Assembly (NCBI GenBank): GCA_023614405.1 | Contig: CM042696.1 | Coordinates: 335,659,211 to 335,723,210, forward strand | Direction: 5' to 3' | Source of the DNA: Avena insularis | Taxonomy: Eukaryota > Streptophyta > Magnoliopsida > Poales > Poaceae | Length of the DNA: 64,000 nt | Shown here: positions 23,640 through 36,100 of the stretch, one piece after another | Layout of the letters: the number at the start of each line of letters is the position of its first letter | How positions within the stretch are numbered: the first letter of the stretch is position 1 | Notes under the pieces: generated by a model | What the model saw: only the letters and a program-made list of their open reading frames with translations | What the model was told of the DNA's origin: nothing | The model's database searches: none | Made by a program: the position numbers and the translations under genes

Positions 23640-24540
23640 GCTTAAATTTAGTTAAAATTTGAGAAGGTCGGTGGGAGTACAGTTTACATCGAAGACCTCA
23701 AAAAATAGAAAATTGCATAGAGGTCCATACATTTAGCACAAAGGACGATAAAATGAAGCTATAAAAAATAGTTGGGTGTGGGTCCTTCTCGAGCGAGCGG
23801 CCGAGCCATACCCTTCGTACTACTGCTACTGTACTTTCGATCCAACGTGTTGTGGGTGTGCTTGGTGGCTTCCTCTTCGCAGGGTGTGAAATGGAACGAA
23901 TATGGAGTACTACGGAGTAGTGGTAAAGCTGGTCAGATCATAATGAAGTGCATCGAATGCGATGGGACGTACTGCAGACACCAGACAGTATAAACAATCC
24001 CTTGTGCACCACTAGTTTTGAATCTTTTGAATAACCTTCCCTCCAGATGTTTGGGAAGGAAGTGAAAATTTCGAAACTGCGAAAGTTTGAACTCCAACTC
24101 TAATAGTAGTACTATGAGTACTGTCCCTTTTGTCACCAAGCCCCAAAATGGTTCCTTCTATGCACCACGCCTGATATTGACACAGAGCCGACGACAAGGC
24201 AGGTCGACACACGTGCACATCGCCATGTTTTGGACGAGGGAGAGATCACCTAGCCGGGGTGTGGGGATGGTGATGAGGCAATGAAGGAGAGAGAAAACAC
24301 AATTTGTTTTGCGTGCATACAGTAGTACTATATAGTAAAGGTCCTAAAATTTACTAGTACTAGTTCCGTACTACTAGTACTACTAGGTGACTGTACCCTG
24401 TACCTCGTGTCAGGAAGCCATCTCACAGCTTTGCTCTCATATCGCACTGCTTTCAACTCCTCCTCTTCACTGCTCTCTCGAGCTGCTTCCTCTGTGCCCA
24501 AAGTTTCTCTTCTGTATCTTTGTTTCTTTTCTACAGAAAT
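23640..24540 (+). repeat. Partial 378-bp unit followed by the duplicated upstream module
   Basis: 23660-23830 matches the middle of the 378-bp unit (GGTGGGAGTACAGTTTACATC, GACCTCAAAA, GGTCCATACATTTAGCAC, CTTCTCGAGCGAGCGG, GAGCCATACCCTTCGTACTAC). From about 24000 the module shared with 21700-22060 follows, including 'GAGAGAAAACACAATTTGTTTTGCGTGCAT' (about 24288). It leads into the Stowaway at 24552 and array B. Confidence 0.65.
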
Positions 24541-24551
24541 ACATATTCTTT

Positions 24552-24674
24552 CTCCCTCTGACCCAAATTAATTGACTCAGATTTGTCTAGATTCGGATGT
24601 ATCTAGACATATTTTAGTACTAGATACATCTGAATCTAGATAAACTTGAGTCAATTAATTTGGGTCGGAGGCAG
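24552..24674. mobile_element. Stowaway MITE immediately 5' of array B
   Basis: The left end CTCCCTCTGACCCAAATTAATTGACTC is the inverted partner of the right end GAGTCAATTAATTTGGGTCGGAGG, with a short loop centred near 24612. A TA flanks the right end. Confidence 0.8.
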
Positions 24675-24714
24675 TACTTGCTTTACAGAAAATACACTCC
24701 TCTCACTTGGAAAA

Positions 24715-27700
24715 TTGATTTTTTCCTTTCCTCATGGTTGGAAACTCCGAGTGGCAACATTGTTACCATGCCATGATTCACACCCATTTTACGCCCAAAT
24801 ATGGGACCACCACGGATGGTGGGAGTACAATTTACATCAAGGACCTAAAAATGTAAATCATTATATAAAGGTCCTTACATTTAGCACGAAACCCCCTAAA
24901 ATTAAGCAATGGCAATAGTCAGGTGCGGCTCCTTCTCAAGAGAGCACTGATCGAGCCATACTCTTCATACTACTTTCTCTTCATTTGTTTTTGAAATATA
25001 TGGCCAAATTTGGCAGCATGCAAATTCTTCGATATGAGATCATGAATCATTAGCATAAAGTATGATGTAGATATTTCCATGACCCTGGTCGTTCGGCTTG
25101 AAATGCAAGAATTTCATATTCATTGGCAACTAATAAGCTTAAATATGTTTAATTTTTACCACTTGCTTTTACATACGAATTTTACACGTACGGACGGTGG
25201 AGGTACATTTTACATCAAGGACCTAAAAAAGGTAAAATTACATTGAGGTCCATACATTTAGCACGAAGCACCATAAATATTAGGTCCATACATTACATTG
25301 AGGTCCATACATTGAGGTACATTGAGAAAAGCTAATCGAGCCATACTCTTCATACTACTCCCTCTTCGTTTGTTTTCCAAATATGGCCCAATTTGGGGGC
25401 ATAAAAATTCTTGGATATTGGATCATGAATCATCAATATAAAGTATGATGTAGATATGGCTATGACCTTGGTCGTTCGGCTTGAAATCCAAGATTGTTCA
25501 TACTCATTCACAACTAAGCTGAAATACGTTTGAATTTTAGCTATTTTTTTTAAATAATACATTTTTTAAATTATTTTCACGAATAATACACGAATTGAAA
25601 GATTTACAATTCTAGCACGGTGTCGGCACTTGAAAAGCCGACCAGTCCTTATCGGCTTTTGAATAGCCGGCTAGGCCATGTCTGTTTTTTGAAAAGCTGA
25701 CTAGTCATTGTCTACTTTTGAAAAGCTGACTAGTCCCCCTATTCTTCACATTTCCCTATAACCTGTCGGATTTTCAAAAGTAGAGAGAGACTTATCAACT
25801 TTTCAAAAGCAGACAGGGACTAGTCGGCTATTCAACTTCCGATACCACGCTAGAATTGCAAATCTTTCAGTTCTTGTATTATTCATGGAAATTATTAAAA
25901 AATGTATTGTTGAAAAAAATAGCTGAATTTTACCACTTGCTTTTATCTTTGAAATTTACATGGACGATGGGAGTACATTTTACAGCAAGGACCTAAAAAG
26001 GGATAAAATTACATCGAGGTCCATACTTTTAGCACGAAGCACCCAAAAATTAAGAAGGGAAAACAGTCATGTTTGGCTCCTTCTTGAGAGAGAAGCTGAT
26101 CGAGCCATACTCTTCAGACTACTTTCTCTTCGTTTGTTTTCAAAAAATGGCCAAATTTGGCGGCATGGAAATTCTTGGATATGTGATCATCATCAGCATA
26201 TAGTATGATTTAGATATGGCCATGACCTTGGTCATTCGTCTTGAAATCCAAGAATATTCATACTCATCGACAAATAATCTTAAATACATTTAAAAAAGGT
26301 AAAATTACATCGAGGTCCATACTTTTAGCACGAAGCATCCTAAAATTAAGCAGGGAAAACAGTCGGGTTCGTCTCCTTCTCGAGAGAGAGCAGCTGGTCG
26401 AGCCATACTCTTCATACTACTTCCTCTTCGTTTTTTTTCAAAATATGGCCCAATTTGGCGGCATGCAAATTCTTGGATATGGGATCATGAATCATCGATA
26501 TAAAGTATGATGTAGATGGATATGCCATGACCTTGGTCGTTCGGCTTCGAATCCATGATTGTTCATACTCATTCACACAACTAAGCCTAAATACGTTTAA
26601 ATTTTACCACTTGCTTTTATCTTCGAATTTTACATGGACGGTGGGAGTACCTTTTACAGCAAGGACCTAAAAAGGGGTAAAATTACATCGAGGTCCATAC
26701 TTTTAGCATGAATAAAGAACTCTGAAACTAAGCAGGGAAAACAATCATGTTTGGCTCCTTCTCGAGAGAGAAGCTAATCGAGCCATACTCTTCATACTAC
26801 TTCCTCTTGGTTTGTTTTCAAAATATGGCCAAATTTGGCGACATGAAAATTCTGGGATATGTGATCATCATCAGCATAATGTATGATGTAGATATGGCCA
26901 TGACCTTGGTCGTTCGTCTTGAAATCCAAGAATGTTTATACCAATCGACAACAAATAAACTTAAATACATTTTAAAAAGGTAAAATTACAACGAGGTCCA
27001 TACATTTAGCACGAAGCACCCCAGAAATTAAGCAAGGAAATAGTCATGTTTTGCTCCTCCTCGTGAGAGAAGTTGATTAAGTCATAATCTTCAGACTACT
27101 TCCTGTTTGTTTGTTTTCAAAATATGGCCAAATTTGGCAGCATGCAAATTCTTGGATATGGGATCACGAATCATCAACATAAAGTATGATGTAGATATGG
27201 CCATGAACTTGGTGGTTCGTCTTGAAACCCTAGAATGTTCATACTCATCGACAACTAATAATCTTAAATATGTTTAAAATTTTACCACTTGCTTTTAGGT
27301 TTGAATTTTACATGGACAGTGGGAGTATAATTTACATCAAGGACCTTAAAAGGGGGAAATTACATCGAGATCATTACATTTTGCATGAACTACCCCAAAA
27401 TTAAGCAAAGAAATAAAATAGTCAGGTTTGGCTCATTCTCGAGAGAGCACCTAATCGAGCCATACTCTTCATACCGCTACTTCCTATTCATTTGTTTTCA
27501 AAATATATGGCCAAATTTGTTGGTATGCAAATTCTTGGATATGGGATCATCATCAGCATAAAGTGTGATGTTGATATGGCCATGACCTTGGTCGTTCGGC
27601 TTGAAACTCCAAGAATGTTCATACTCATTAACAACTAATAATCTTAAATATGTTTAAATTTTACCACTTGCTTCTAGGTTTGAATTTTACACGGACGGTG

Positions 27701-27800
27701 GAAGTACATTTTACATCAAGGACCTAAAAAGGTAAAATTACATCGATGTCCATACATTTAGCATGAAGCACCCTAAATTAAGCAAGGAAAACAGTTGGCT
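24715..27800 (+). repeat. Satellite-like array B: ~378-bp unit, 7 units
   Basis: Anchor phrases (ATGGCCAAATTTGG or close variants) near 25000, 25383, 26147, 26445, 26826, 27123 and 27508. Normal spacing is 380-385 bp; two steps of about 298 bp reflect an internal ~80-bp deletion (the segment following AATAATCTTAAATAC is joined directly to AAAAAGGTAAAATTAC), and one 764-bp step is due to a MITE insertion plus local rearrangement (25250-25330). The array opens with 'GGTTGGAAACTCCGAGTGGCAACA' (24738), the same opening as array A at 17610. Confidence 0.85.
25540..25923. mobile_element. Mutator-type MITE with perfect 9-bp TSD
   Basis: A 384-bp element interrupts one 378-bp repeat unit. Direct repeats TGAATTTTA at 25531-25539 and 25924-25932 are identical and 9 bp long, the MULE TSD length. 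The terminal inverted repeats are long (about 80-90 bp): GCTATTTTTTTTAAATAATACATTT... at the left against the complement of ...AATGTATTGTTGAAAAAAATAGC at the right. The interior carries repeated AAAAGC(T/C)GACTAGTC words that also pair. Removing the element and one TSD restores the surrounding repeat-unit text. No transposase. Confidence 0.9.
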
Positions 27801-29620
27801 GGGAAGCTTTTGAACTCATAAAACTTGGTAATCAATCGTAAGTGTATCAAGGTTTCACGCTCTGTCTGAAAAACTAGGGTTGGTACTCTAAGCCATTTTT
27901 CTTCGTACTTGCTTACAGAAAAAATCTTGTCGCTTTCAGTTTCATTGTTCCTATAAGTTGGAACCTGTGGTTGCCACTATTTTTCACCTTGCCAAGATGC
28001 ACACATCTACCAAATATGGGAACATTACATTACAATACAATGTGCATATGGTTGTTACCTTTGTCGTTCGGCTTGAAACCCAAGAGTGTTCATACACTGT
28101 GGGCCATATATATTGTGTAACTATTTTTTTGTAATTTATGATGACTCACAGTTATTAATTTTTTTAGTGCAAATAGTAGTACACGCAATAGGACGCCATG
28201 AAGAAGGCTTCATTTTTAGGTTTTCATTATTTTCCTCATAGCTAGTGAGGATCAAATTATCCACATGCATATTCATAGCAAGAATTTTAATAATCCTATA
28301 GAACTCTCGTTGGTTTTTGAAGTATTGACCTCCTCGGTACCATAAAGACTCAAAGGATGTTTGTAACTTTTTAAGAGCATTCTATCATGTTTACTTGTAG
28401 TTCAAATTTGAAAATGATTTTTTATTCCTAAATTGTGGAAACTCCCAGTACTGGTAGCATTATTGTTCACCATGCCAAGATGCACTCATCTACCAAATAT
28501 GGTAACATTACTATAAAGTATGTTGTACATATATATAAGGCCATTTAGCTTGTCTTTCGCCCTGAAGCCTAAGGATATGTTCATACATGGCAGGCCATAT
28601 TTTCAATTACATTGTTTTTTATATGCGAACTCTCTTGATAATAATCATTTTCCATAGCAAGTAGGACAAGTCAGAGGTCACCTACAATGTTTTTTATTGT
28701 TTTCAAATAAAAGACAATTTTTGTACATGTAAGTGTTTAGCAAGAAGTTGAGTCCAAAAAATTCATTCGTTTTCGATATATTGACAGTCTGGGTGTGGGT
28801 ACCTTCAAAAACATACTTGTATAACTTTAAGAGCAATCTACTACATACTCATAGTTCAAATTTTATCTAACATTGATAAATCAGCTTAAATTAGTTTAAA
28901 AATGTGAAGTTCACAAGGAAACCTTGAGAACTCAAAAATGTTCGTAATCGCAAGTGAAACATTTATAAACTTTATCTGGAAACTAGGCTTATGGCATTCC
29001 GAGGCATATTCACCATGCTTGCTCTCAGGAAAATAAATCCCGGGAAAATAATAATCTGCTTAAAGTTTATGATTAATCGGGATGTTTTTTTGTGTGAGGT
29101 GTAATAAATACACATATATCGTTACTCCGACACTTTAAAAGAAACTCTTCGATGGACATTTGGATATGTGAATGAAACATCAAATCTTATGTACAAACAA
29201 GTTATGTTCAAAAACAAGTTTATTATGACCAAATAAAGCCTTCACAAATTCAATGTGCGACGGACTGTTATGTTGGTACCTTTGTGTAAACATTGATGTT
29301 TTATATGAAATAAGTCTCTTACATACCAGCTACATGCATCCAAAAAGTATTGCGGGCGATAAATATCGTTACTATCTAGTTTTTAGCATCATTCAACTCT
29401 TTGTGTGTGAATGGGAGCAATGGCATTCAGGGACCACTTGTCAGTCTTGCTATCAATGAGGTTAAATCGGTCATTACAGGACTAACTGGCCAAATTTGTG
29501 CATATTGCGCTAAAAACTGTTAAAATGTGTAAAAATGACGTCCACCAAGTGCTTTGTGCAAAAGTGCGATGAAAAGATGGTGGATCGTGCAATTTCCTCT
29601 ATCTAAAAAATGTTTTATAC
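27801..29620 (+). repeat. Diverged outlying copies of the array flank; no gene
   Basis: Degenerate relatives of the array opening appear at about 27955-28100 and 28435-28600 ('CACC(T/A)TGCCAAGATGCAC(A/T)CATCTACCAAATATGG', then 'GAAGCC/GAAACCCAAG-GTGTTCATAC'). The spacing of about 480 bp suggests an older, larger repeat form. The rest (28600-29600) is AT-rich without a coding region. Confidence 0.5.
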
Positions 29621-29623
29621 TAG

Positions 29624-29877
29624 TTCCTCCATCCCAAAATATAAGGCGTCTAAGGATTGGTCAAAATTCAAACCTTGCTAACTTTGACCAAATATTTAGA
29701 AAAAATATCTACATCTACAATATTGAATGGACACATTAAGAAAATATACTTTATGGTGAATCTATTGATATTAATTTAGTATTATAAATTTTATAATTTT
29801 GTGTATAATCATGGTTAAACTTAAAAAATGTTGACTTTTGACTAATCCTCGGGCGCCTTATATTTTGGGATAGAGGG
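29624..29877. mobile_element. Stowaway-type MITE (ATAAGGCG family)
   Basis: The left TTCCTCCATCCCAAAATATAAGGCG and right CGCCTTATATTTTGGGATAGAGGG ends form an inverted repeat of about 24 bp, 254 bp apart, with TA after the right end. The interior has the usual 'TTGACCAAATATTTAGAAAAAATAT' text and no ORF of note. Confidence 0.85.
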
Positions 29878-30161
29878 TAATACAAAGTATTGTACTGTAC
29901 TTACTACTAGCAAAACAGGTACCAGATGGAAGTTTGAAACCAAAGGGTACCCACTATTTTAGTCAGTTCAAAGAAATGAACTAGTTCGTCAAAAAGTGAT
30001 GATATGTGAAATGTAGTTTTTTGTAGTACGGTACTACTAAAGCTGATAGAGGGTTACTCACTCCCATTCTCTAATAACTCCTCCCCCACCATTCACTCTC
30101 TCGCTATCACATTCCCGCACTCACCTCACGACTATTAGTCGTTAACCCAGTCGTTGCCTCG

Positions 30162-32066
30162 ATGAAACTAATGCCAAAACCTTTGTCTATGGTTGAGCTG
30201 GGGTCATCATCAAGCTCTGCTTCAGAGCTGCAGGTGGCTTGTTCGATTCCGATGGCCTCAACGCCCTCTCTGAAGTGTCCTTCGCCTTTCGTGTGTGTGC
30301 GGGTCATGCCCAAGGTGAGGCGTCCGTCGCCCTTAGGGTTTCAGCCGGTTGCGCCGAAACCCTCATCGCCCGCCGAGCGGCCGTCCAAACCTCCGGCGCC
30401 GCGTGCATTGGGAACGAATGCTCGTGCGGTGCGGACGTGTCCTTTTCGTCTGCAGGTTGGACTCTCATTCCCAATATGCCAAATTTCAGAGTGTACACGG
30501 TGAAACCCCTATCGGTGGTGCCCCCTTCATCAGCGATTGTATGTGCTTCTTCGGTGTATGTGGCTGGTTCTTTGTCAATAGAGCCTTGTTCATCTGCTCA
30601 ACCCATCGACCCCTGTGCAATTTCGTGCCCCCCAACTGCAACGAGGTTAGATCTGGAGGATTGGGGCTTTAACCCAAATCCGACGTGCATCTAGTCAGAT
30701 TTTTGCAACATGTACTGCAGGTCCTTTGTTGAACTGCTTAGTTGTATGTCATATTCTTGATAATTGTCTTTTGTGCTGTTATTTATACTCCCTCCGTCCA
30801 GAATTAACTGACTTGACTTTTCCTAGATTTGAATGTATCTATATTTGTCTTTTGTGCTGTTCTGCTTAGTTATGGAATATTCTTAATGATGATGATGATG
30901 CATGGTTCTGTTTTGGTACTTAGATGATGCATTGTGCTGTTTAGGAATTTTCCATGCCGCGTTGTGCTGTTTTGGTATTTTTTTTGTATGATGCATTGTG
31001 TTATGTCTCCTCACTGTGTTGTTTCATCCATTTTGATCTACATTTTGCTGTTTAGGATTAAATGATATGCCTTCTATCTGTTCAGATTATTTCAGTGACC
31101 CATCAGTTTAGGTAATTTTGATTGTGCAGACACTGTTTATTAAATTTAATTACGTAATACCTTTTGTTGTTTTGGTATTTTTGATGATGCACTGCATATA
31201 TGTTGTTTTGTCTATCTAGATAATGCATTGTGCTGTTTTTTTTGCGGGGGATATGTATTGTGTTGTTTAATCAATCTAATTAAATATTATGCCTTCTACT
31301 AGTAGCTGTTCAAATAATTTTGAGGACCCATCAGGTTAGGTCATTCAGATGATGCATTGTGTTGTGTAGGCAATTTAATTTACCTGATACCTTGTGCTAT
31401 TTAGGTAATTTGATGGTGCAATGACTCATCGTGATCTTTAGTCAATTTATACAATGCATTGTGTTGTTTTGGTAATTCCAAAGGACTAGCACAATGGTAA
31501 TTTTCATGTAGGACAACCCAGTTGTAATGCTGAACTTAGACAACATTCTTGACCAGACTGCTCCAGCTCCAGGTGGCTATGAAGATGCTCTCCCCATCAT
31601 ACCAAGGGAGTTGAAGCTACCGGGCAGGAGAGTGGAGGCCTTGGCACGGGAAAGTGCTACCAGGTCGGTCACTAGTTCTGCCAAACCGAGAAGATGCCCT
31701 AGGTTGGTTGGACACCATGCCACGGCGGATCGTCCTAAGCGCTTCTACATCCAGTTAGTCCAGCATGACTTGTATATTCTTATCATCCCGACTTACTTCA
31801 AGCCTTACTTGAAGGGACGCCCCTACCTACAACTAGTGGTGGTCCAAGCATGCGAGGAATGCGAGTGGGTTATCCATGCCAACCGCAACAAAGACCAGAT
31901 CGTCCTGGACAAAGAGTGGGCTACCTTTGTTGCTTTCCATGGGTTGAAGGAGGATGACTACCTTATGTTCAAGGTCACCGCAGACGGGTTCAAGATGAAA
32001 ATATATGACCGCATCACCTCCTGCCGGAAGGTGTTCGTCTGTCATGAGCACGCACATCTTGTTTAA
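30162..32066 (+). CDS. B3-domain DNA-binding protein (REM-like), two-exon model
   Basis: The second exon (31512-32066) encodes a B3-like domain: 'FYIQLVQHDLYILIIPTYF', then 'WVIHANRNKDQIVLDKEWATFVAFHGLKEDDYLMFKV', ending 'FKMKIYD', i.e. the F-x-L...L-x-IP-x-x-F, W-x-V, W-x-x-F-x-x-x-x-L-x-x-x-D-x-L-x-F pattern of plant B3 transcription factors. It is preceded by an acceptor CATGTAG at 31511. The first exon is a GC-rich ORF from ATG 30162, with a serine- and proline-rich N-terminal region. A donor CTGCAG/GTTGGA at 30455/30456 keeps the frame (98 codons, phase 0); an alternative donor at about 30233 also keeps it. Stop TAA at 32064-32066. The exon 1 model is inference; the B3 region is clear. 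Expected to act in the nucleus. It lies inside the CACTA interval and may be a captured gene. Confidence 0.6.
30456..31511 (+). repeat. Intron of the B3 gene, built largely of short degenerate repeats
   Basis: The phrase 'GATGCATTGTGCTGTTTAGGTAATT' and close variants recur near 30925, 30960, 31000, 31180, 31225, 31345, 31400 and 31460, at irregular 30-180-bp spacing. At 30788-30846 there is a single Stowaway end (CTCCCTCCGTCCAGAATTAA...) without its partner. Confidence 0.6.
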
Positions 32067-32070
32067 GTGC

Positions 32071-32455
32071 CAATTTGGATCGAAGGATTTTCAAAGGAAT
32101 TTTGGAGGAATTCGACCCATATTATTTTTTCATAAGGAAGCCCTTTGGATGAAAGGAATCATACCTCCAAAATTCATATAGATTGCATTTCTACACCCCC
32201 AATCCCATAGGAATTTCAACATCTACTTTTTTACACTCATTCGCGTAGGATTGAGGCAATTTTCCTCCGCGTTTACTGTGTTTCATTGAAATGACTTTAA
32301 GCCAGCAGATTTGTACCTCCGGCCCTGTTATCCCGTGTTTTGAAATTTTGTGATCCAAAGAAAGCTATTTCCTCTGTTTTGCAATCCATTGTTTTGTACC
32401 TGTGACCGAGTCAAATTCCGGTGTTTTTAAATCCTGTTATCCAAAGAAGCCCAAA
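32071..32455. mobile_element. PIF/Harbinger-like MITE just downstream of the B3 stop codon
   Basis: Begins GCCAATTTGGATCGAAGGATTTTC and ends ...TTATCCAAAGAAGCCC, a degenerate inverted pair of the GGGCTTCTTTGGAT type. The interior repeats GGAATTT and CATAGGAATT words. It starts about five bases after the B3 stop, so it would make up most of the 3' UTR if the gene is transcribed. Confidence 0.5.
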
Positions 32456-32849
32456 GTTATCTTTAAGTTTGTCGTTCGATCTTTTGGCGACCGTTTGTGA
32501 TGCTTATGCATCAAGCCCTAAGTATATTCAATGTTACTACTACTAATCCCTCTGATTCATTGCTAGATACATCCAATTCATCAAAGAGTAAATATGGATG
32601 GGAGGGAGTACTACTACTATGAGCAAGAGACCTAAACGGTGGAGCAGTTTTGATTAAAATATTGTTTGACTTGTGTCTAATACAAGACCCCAAGGCTAGT
32701 TGATTAAAATATTTGGCATAATACTTTGAGGCATTTTCATTGGCCAAAGCACTAGTAGTTTGGAGAGAAAAAGTGAAAAAAAGATGCTACATGGGACCCA
32801 TGCAAGAGACCTAAACGGTGGAGCAGTTTTGATTTTTCTAGACTCACGT

Positions 32850-33152
32850 CTAAGGGCAAGTGCAGCGTATGGAAAAATGGGTGTCTAAGAACCTTTAGGC
32901 ATAGGTCTAAACAGTAGAGTATAGGTAGCTAAGGAGCTTTTTGCTAGACTCAGGTCTAGTACTAGACACAGGTGGCTAAGAAGAAAAAGCTTTGGTAAGA
33001 AGAAAAGATAGGGAAAGACCCTTCTTAAATAGGTTTTTTACTTTAATAGTGGGGCCTACCAGTATGTCTAAGCGCTGGAGCACATTTGCCTCTGCTATAC
33101 TCGTGTCTAAGATTTTTGCTAGACTCAACCAACGTTGTACATGCTCTAAGTT
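32850..33152. mobile_element. Putative MITE (TAAGGGCAAGTGCAGCG ends)
   Basis: The left end TAAGGGCAAGTGCAGCGTATGG and right end CCAACGTTGTACATGCTCTAA form a degenerate inverted repeat; the interior repeats the phrases GCTAGACTCA and GTCTAAG. It lies a few bases left of the Gypsy insertion site. A second pair of direct repeats, AGAGACCTAAACGGTGGAGCAG, lies at about 32628 and 32805. Confidence 0.4.
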
Positions 33153-33179
33153 ATTTTCTTAGCTCATGCCCAAGCCTTA

Positions 33180-36100
33180 TGTAGCATCCCAATTGTCTAA
33201 CAATTGTAATGCTACTTGGTCTAGTAATATAATGGCTACTTCAACTACATAATTGTTGCATCATCATTATTTCATGCTCATGTCATCATGCCACCTTGCA
33301 TTTGAGCATCATATAAAACCCTTTTGTGTGTGGCTCTTCTCTCATATGCATTGTAAATTGTATTTGCCTCTTGATATTGTATTTGGTTCTTGATATATTG
33401 TTTAAATGTCCAAGTTGAGTTGGGGGCATATCTTTTATTGACTCCACCACCCTTTCTTTTCACCACTTTATAATTCCACCATCCCATGATCCATGAGCTT
33501 GTGTCTTATTTTATTTGGTATTTAATCTAGCTCATGAGAGATAGGGTGGGTCCAATTCCTCAATCCTTTGCTTGACCCTTACTCCAACTTTGGGAGGATG
33601 CAAATAAATAAATGCCATGAGATATTATTTTGTTTTCACAAGATAAAGCCTAGCATTTAATGCATTTGCATGGGCCATGCAACCATCACCACCTTTTCTC
33701 CTTTTCTATCTTTTGGCTATCTTGCTTGAGCTTGTTGATCTTGCTTGATCTTGTTTTGTTTTGTCAAACCCTCAACTTCACCCCTATCACATACCCATCT
33801 AACCACACCCCATCTAACCCTAACCCTCACATTCCCCTCTCACCTAAACCCTAAGTCCACCCCTCTCTAGCTAACCCTAGCTCGACCCCCACATGCTCTA
33901 CCCTCTCTCTCGGCCTCTCCTCTCTCTGCCATGCAGACCCCACCCCGACTACCCTCCTACCCCATCTAACCAAACCCTAGCCGAGCCACCCCATCCCTCC
34001 TACCCTAGAGCTCCAACCCGAGCTACACCACCCCAACCCGAGCCTACTCCCTCTCCTTTCTTCCTCTCTTTCTCCTGCCCTAGGGGCCCCTCTAGCCGAG
34101 CCTGCCCTGCCTCCCTGGCCTCGCCCTACCCCACCTGCAGCCTCCCCTGCTACTGCCCCGACCAAGTACATGAGGGAGAGGACAGAGGTGGCCGAGGCCA
34201 CCTTTATCGCCACCTTCCCCTCCCCCACGCCATCTACCTGCCCCCGTCCTTATCTACTGCCTCACCCCCTCTCTGCCTCGCCATAACCACCCCAGAGGCC
34301 CTGCCTCACCTCCCTCTCCCTCTCCACCACCACCTAACCCGACGCCGGCCACCGTCGGCTTCGGCGTGCACCTGCTGTTCGAGGAGGCGTGCGTGGATGT
34401 TGGGCGTCGAGGAAGGACGCGCCGAGCGCCAGCGACGCCCCTATACCCGTGGACAAGGAGGAGAAGGCTAGCCTCGCTGGACACCGACGACGTCGAGCCC
34501 AAACCCTAGCTCTCGCCGGCCGCCAGCTACGTCGCCGACCTGCTGCGCCCCCACCAGATCCAACCACGCCAACGTCCCCGCGGTGAGCAGTACTCCCTCC
34601 TAGACAACCCCCTCACTTTGTCGCTTCTGGGCCGAGCGTTTGAAAGCATCCTGCTGCCCGCGCTGGCTGGCGTCTGCCTTCGCTTCCGTGAGAACCCTAT
34701 CTAGGCCTAGACCACTTCACAGAAGCCCCAGGCCACATGATGGCTCCGCCCTCTGCGCTTCGCCCCGGTCATGAGTTCGATCCCCTGGCCACGCACGATC
34801 TGTTGCTCGGCAGTGGGAAGAAAAAACGATGTGAGAGGCGCTCTTGCAGATACCCCCCCACCTTTTTGCTCCTCAACCCGCGGCCCTCAGGACCCACCTG
34901 TCTGTGCCTCTGTCTTTTTGCAAAAAGGCTCCCGACAAACGTTTCAATCAACCCGCAGTCCCTCCCTCTCCTGTGCGCGCGTGTGGCGCTGAGTCAGCCT
35001 GGCCCCACATCCTTTGGCGGTGGCTAGGTCCAGGATGAGTAGAGAAAGTTTCTGTGTTTTCTGTTTTAATTAAGACCTTTTCAAATTTGTTTTAAATTCA
35101 AATTTAAATCTGTTTTTGAATAACTTTTAAAATATAAAACTAAATAATACAAATAATATATGAATTTGAATCAGAAAAATGTGAGAAATTCAAATATGCT
35201 ATCCACAATATCAATTGAGCACTTTATTTTCTAAGTTGAATAAAATTACAAGAAATGCCCCTGGACCTTAATAAATTAATAACTTTTGTTTTATAACTCC
35301 AAATTCAACAAATAATATGTCTAAAATGATTAGCTCGACGAGACCTTTCTGTTTATGCATTCCATGTCTTGTTTTGAAGCATGCATCATATAAATATAAA
35401 ATATACAGCAACTAATATGAGAATAAAATGGGGCCAAAACTAAATAAAATGCTTTATTATTGTATTCCACACCTCACCCATGCCATGCTACTTTATTGCC
35501 ATGCAAATTGTGCATCATTCATCATGGCATGATTGTTTGCTTGTCGCATTTATTCATATGCTTGTGCACTTTATTTATGTTGGCCCTTGTTTGTTTGGTT
35601 CTTCCTCGGATAGACGCTGAGCAGGGGATATATCAAGACAACCAGGAGCACTACCCAGATCCATCCCTTGCTTCAACTGAGCTGCCAGGCAAGCACTACC
35701 ACATGCTTGCATACATATAGTACCTATTGCCTCTATCTTATTCTTGCATCATTGAGTCGCGAATGCATTAAATTGAATCCCAAGTATCACATAGCCTTTA
35801 CTTTTAAAACCCCCCGAAGCTTGTTCCTCCATCCCATGAGCCCTTACTACAGGAGTTGTTTGAGCCATGCGAGTCGTAGAACAGCATGTGTAGGGTATGT
35901 GAGTGTCTGATGGATAACGAGGTACCTATACAACTAAACCCGAGTAGTAATGGGATAACTAATGAAAGTGGCATCGGTGAGCCATATTCGCTATTTGGTT
36001 TTTCAGGCTCACTTGTGTCCCGTAGGACCCCGAGTACTTGATTCCTGTTCCTTGAATATTCGCGCTATCCACATCCGGGAGGCTTATGGATCCCCAGCGA

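Noticed and set aside
17588..27800. CRISPR-like array
   Set aside because: Repeats are ~378 bp, contiguous and diverged, without short identical repeats and unique spacers, in a plant nuclear context.
33893..34471. 192-codon proline-rich ORF in the Gypsy LTR
   Set aside because: C-rich low-complexity LTR sequence; ORFs of similar length exist in other frames and strands and the copy in the other LTR is shorter.
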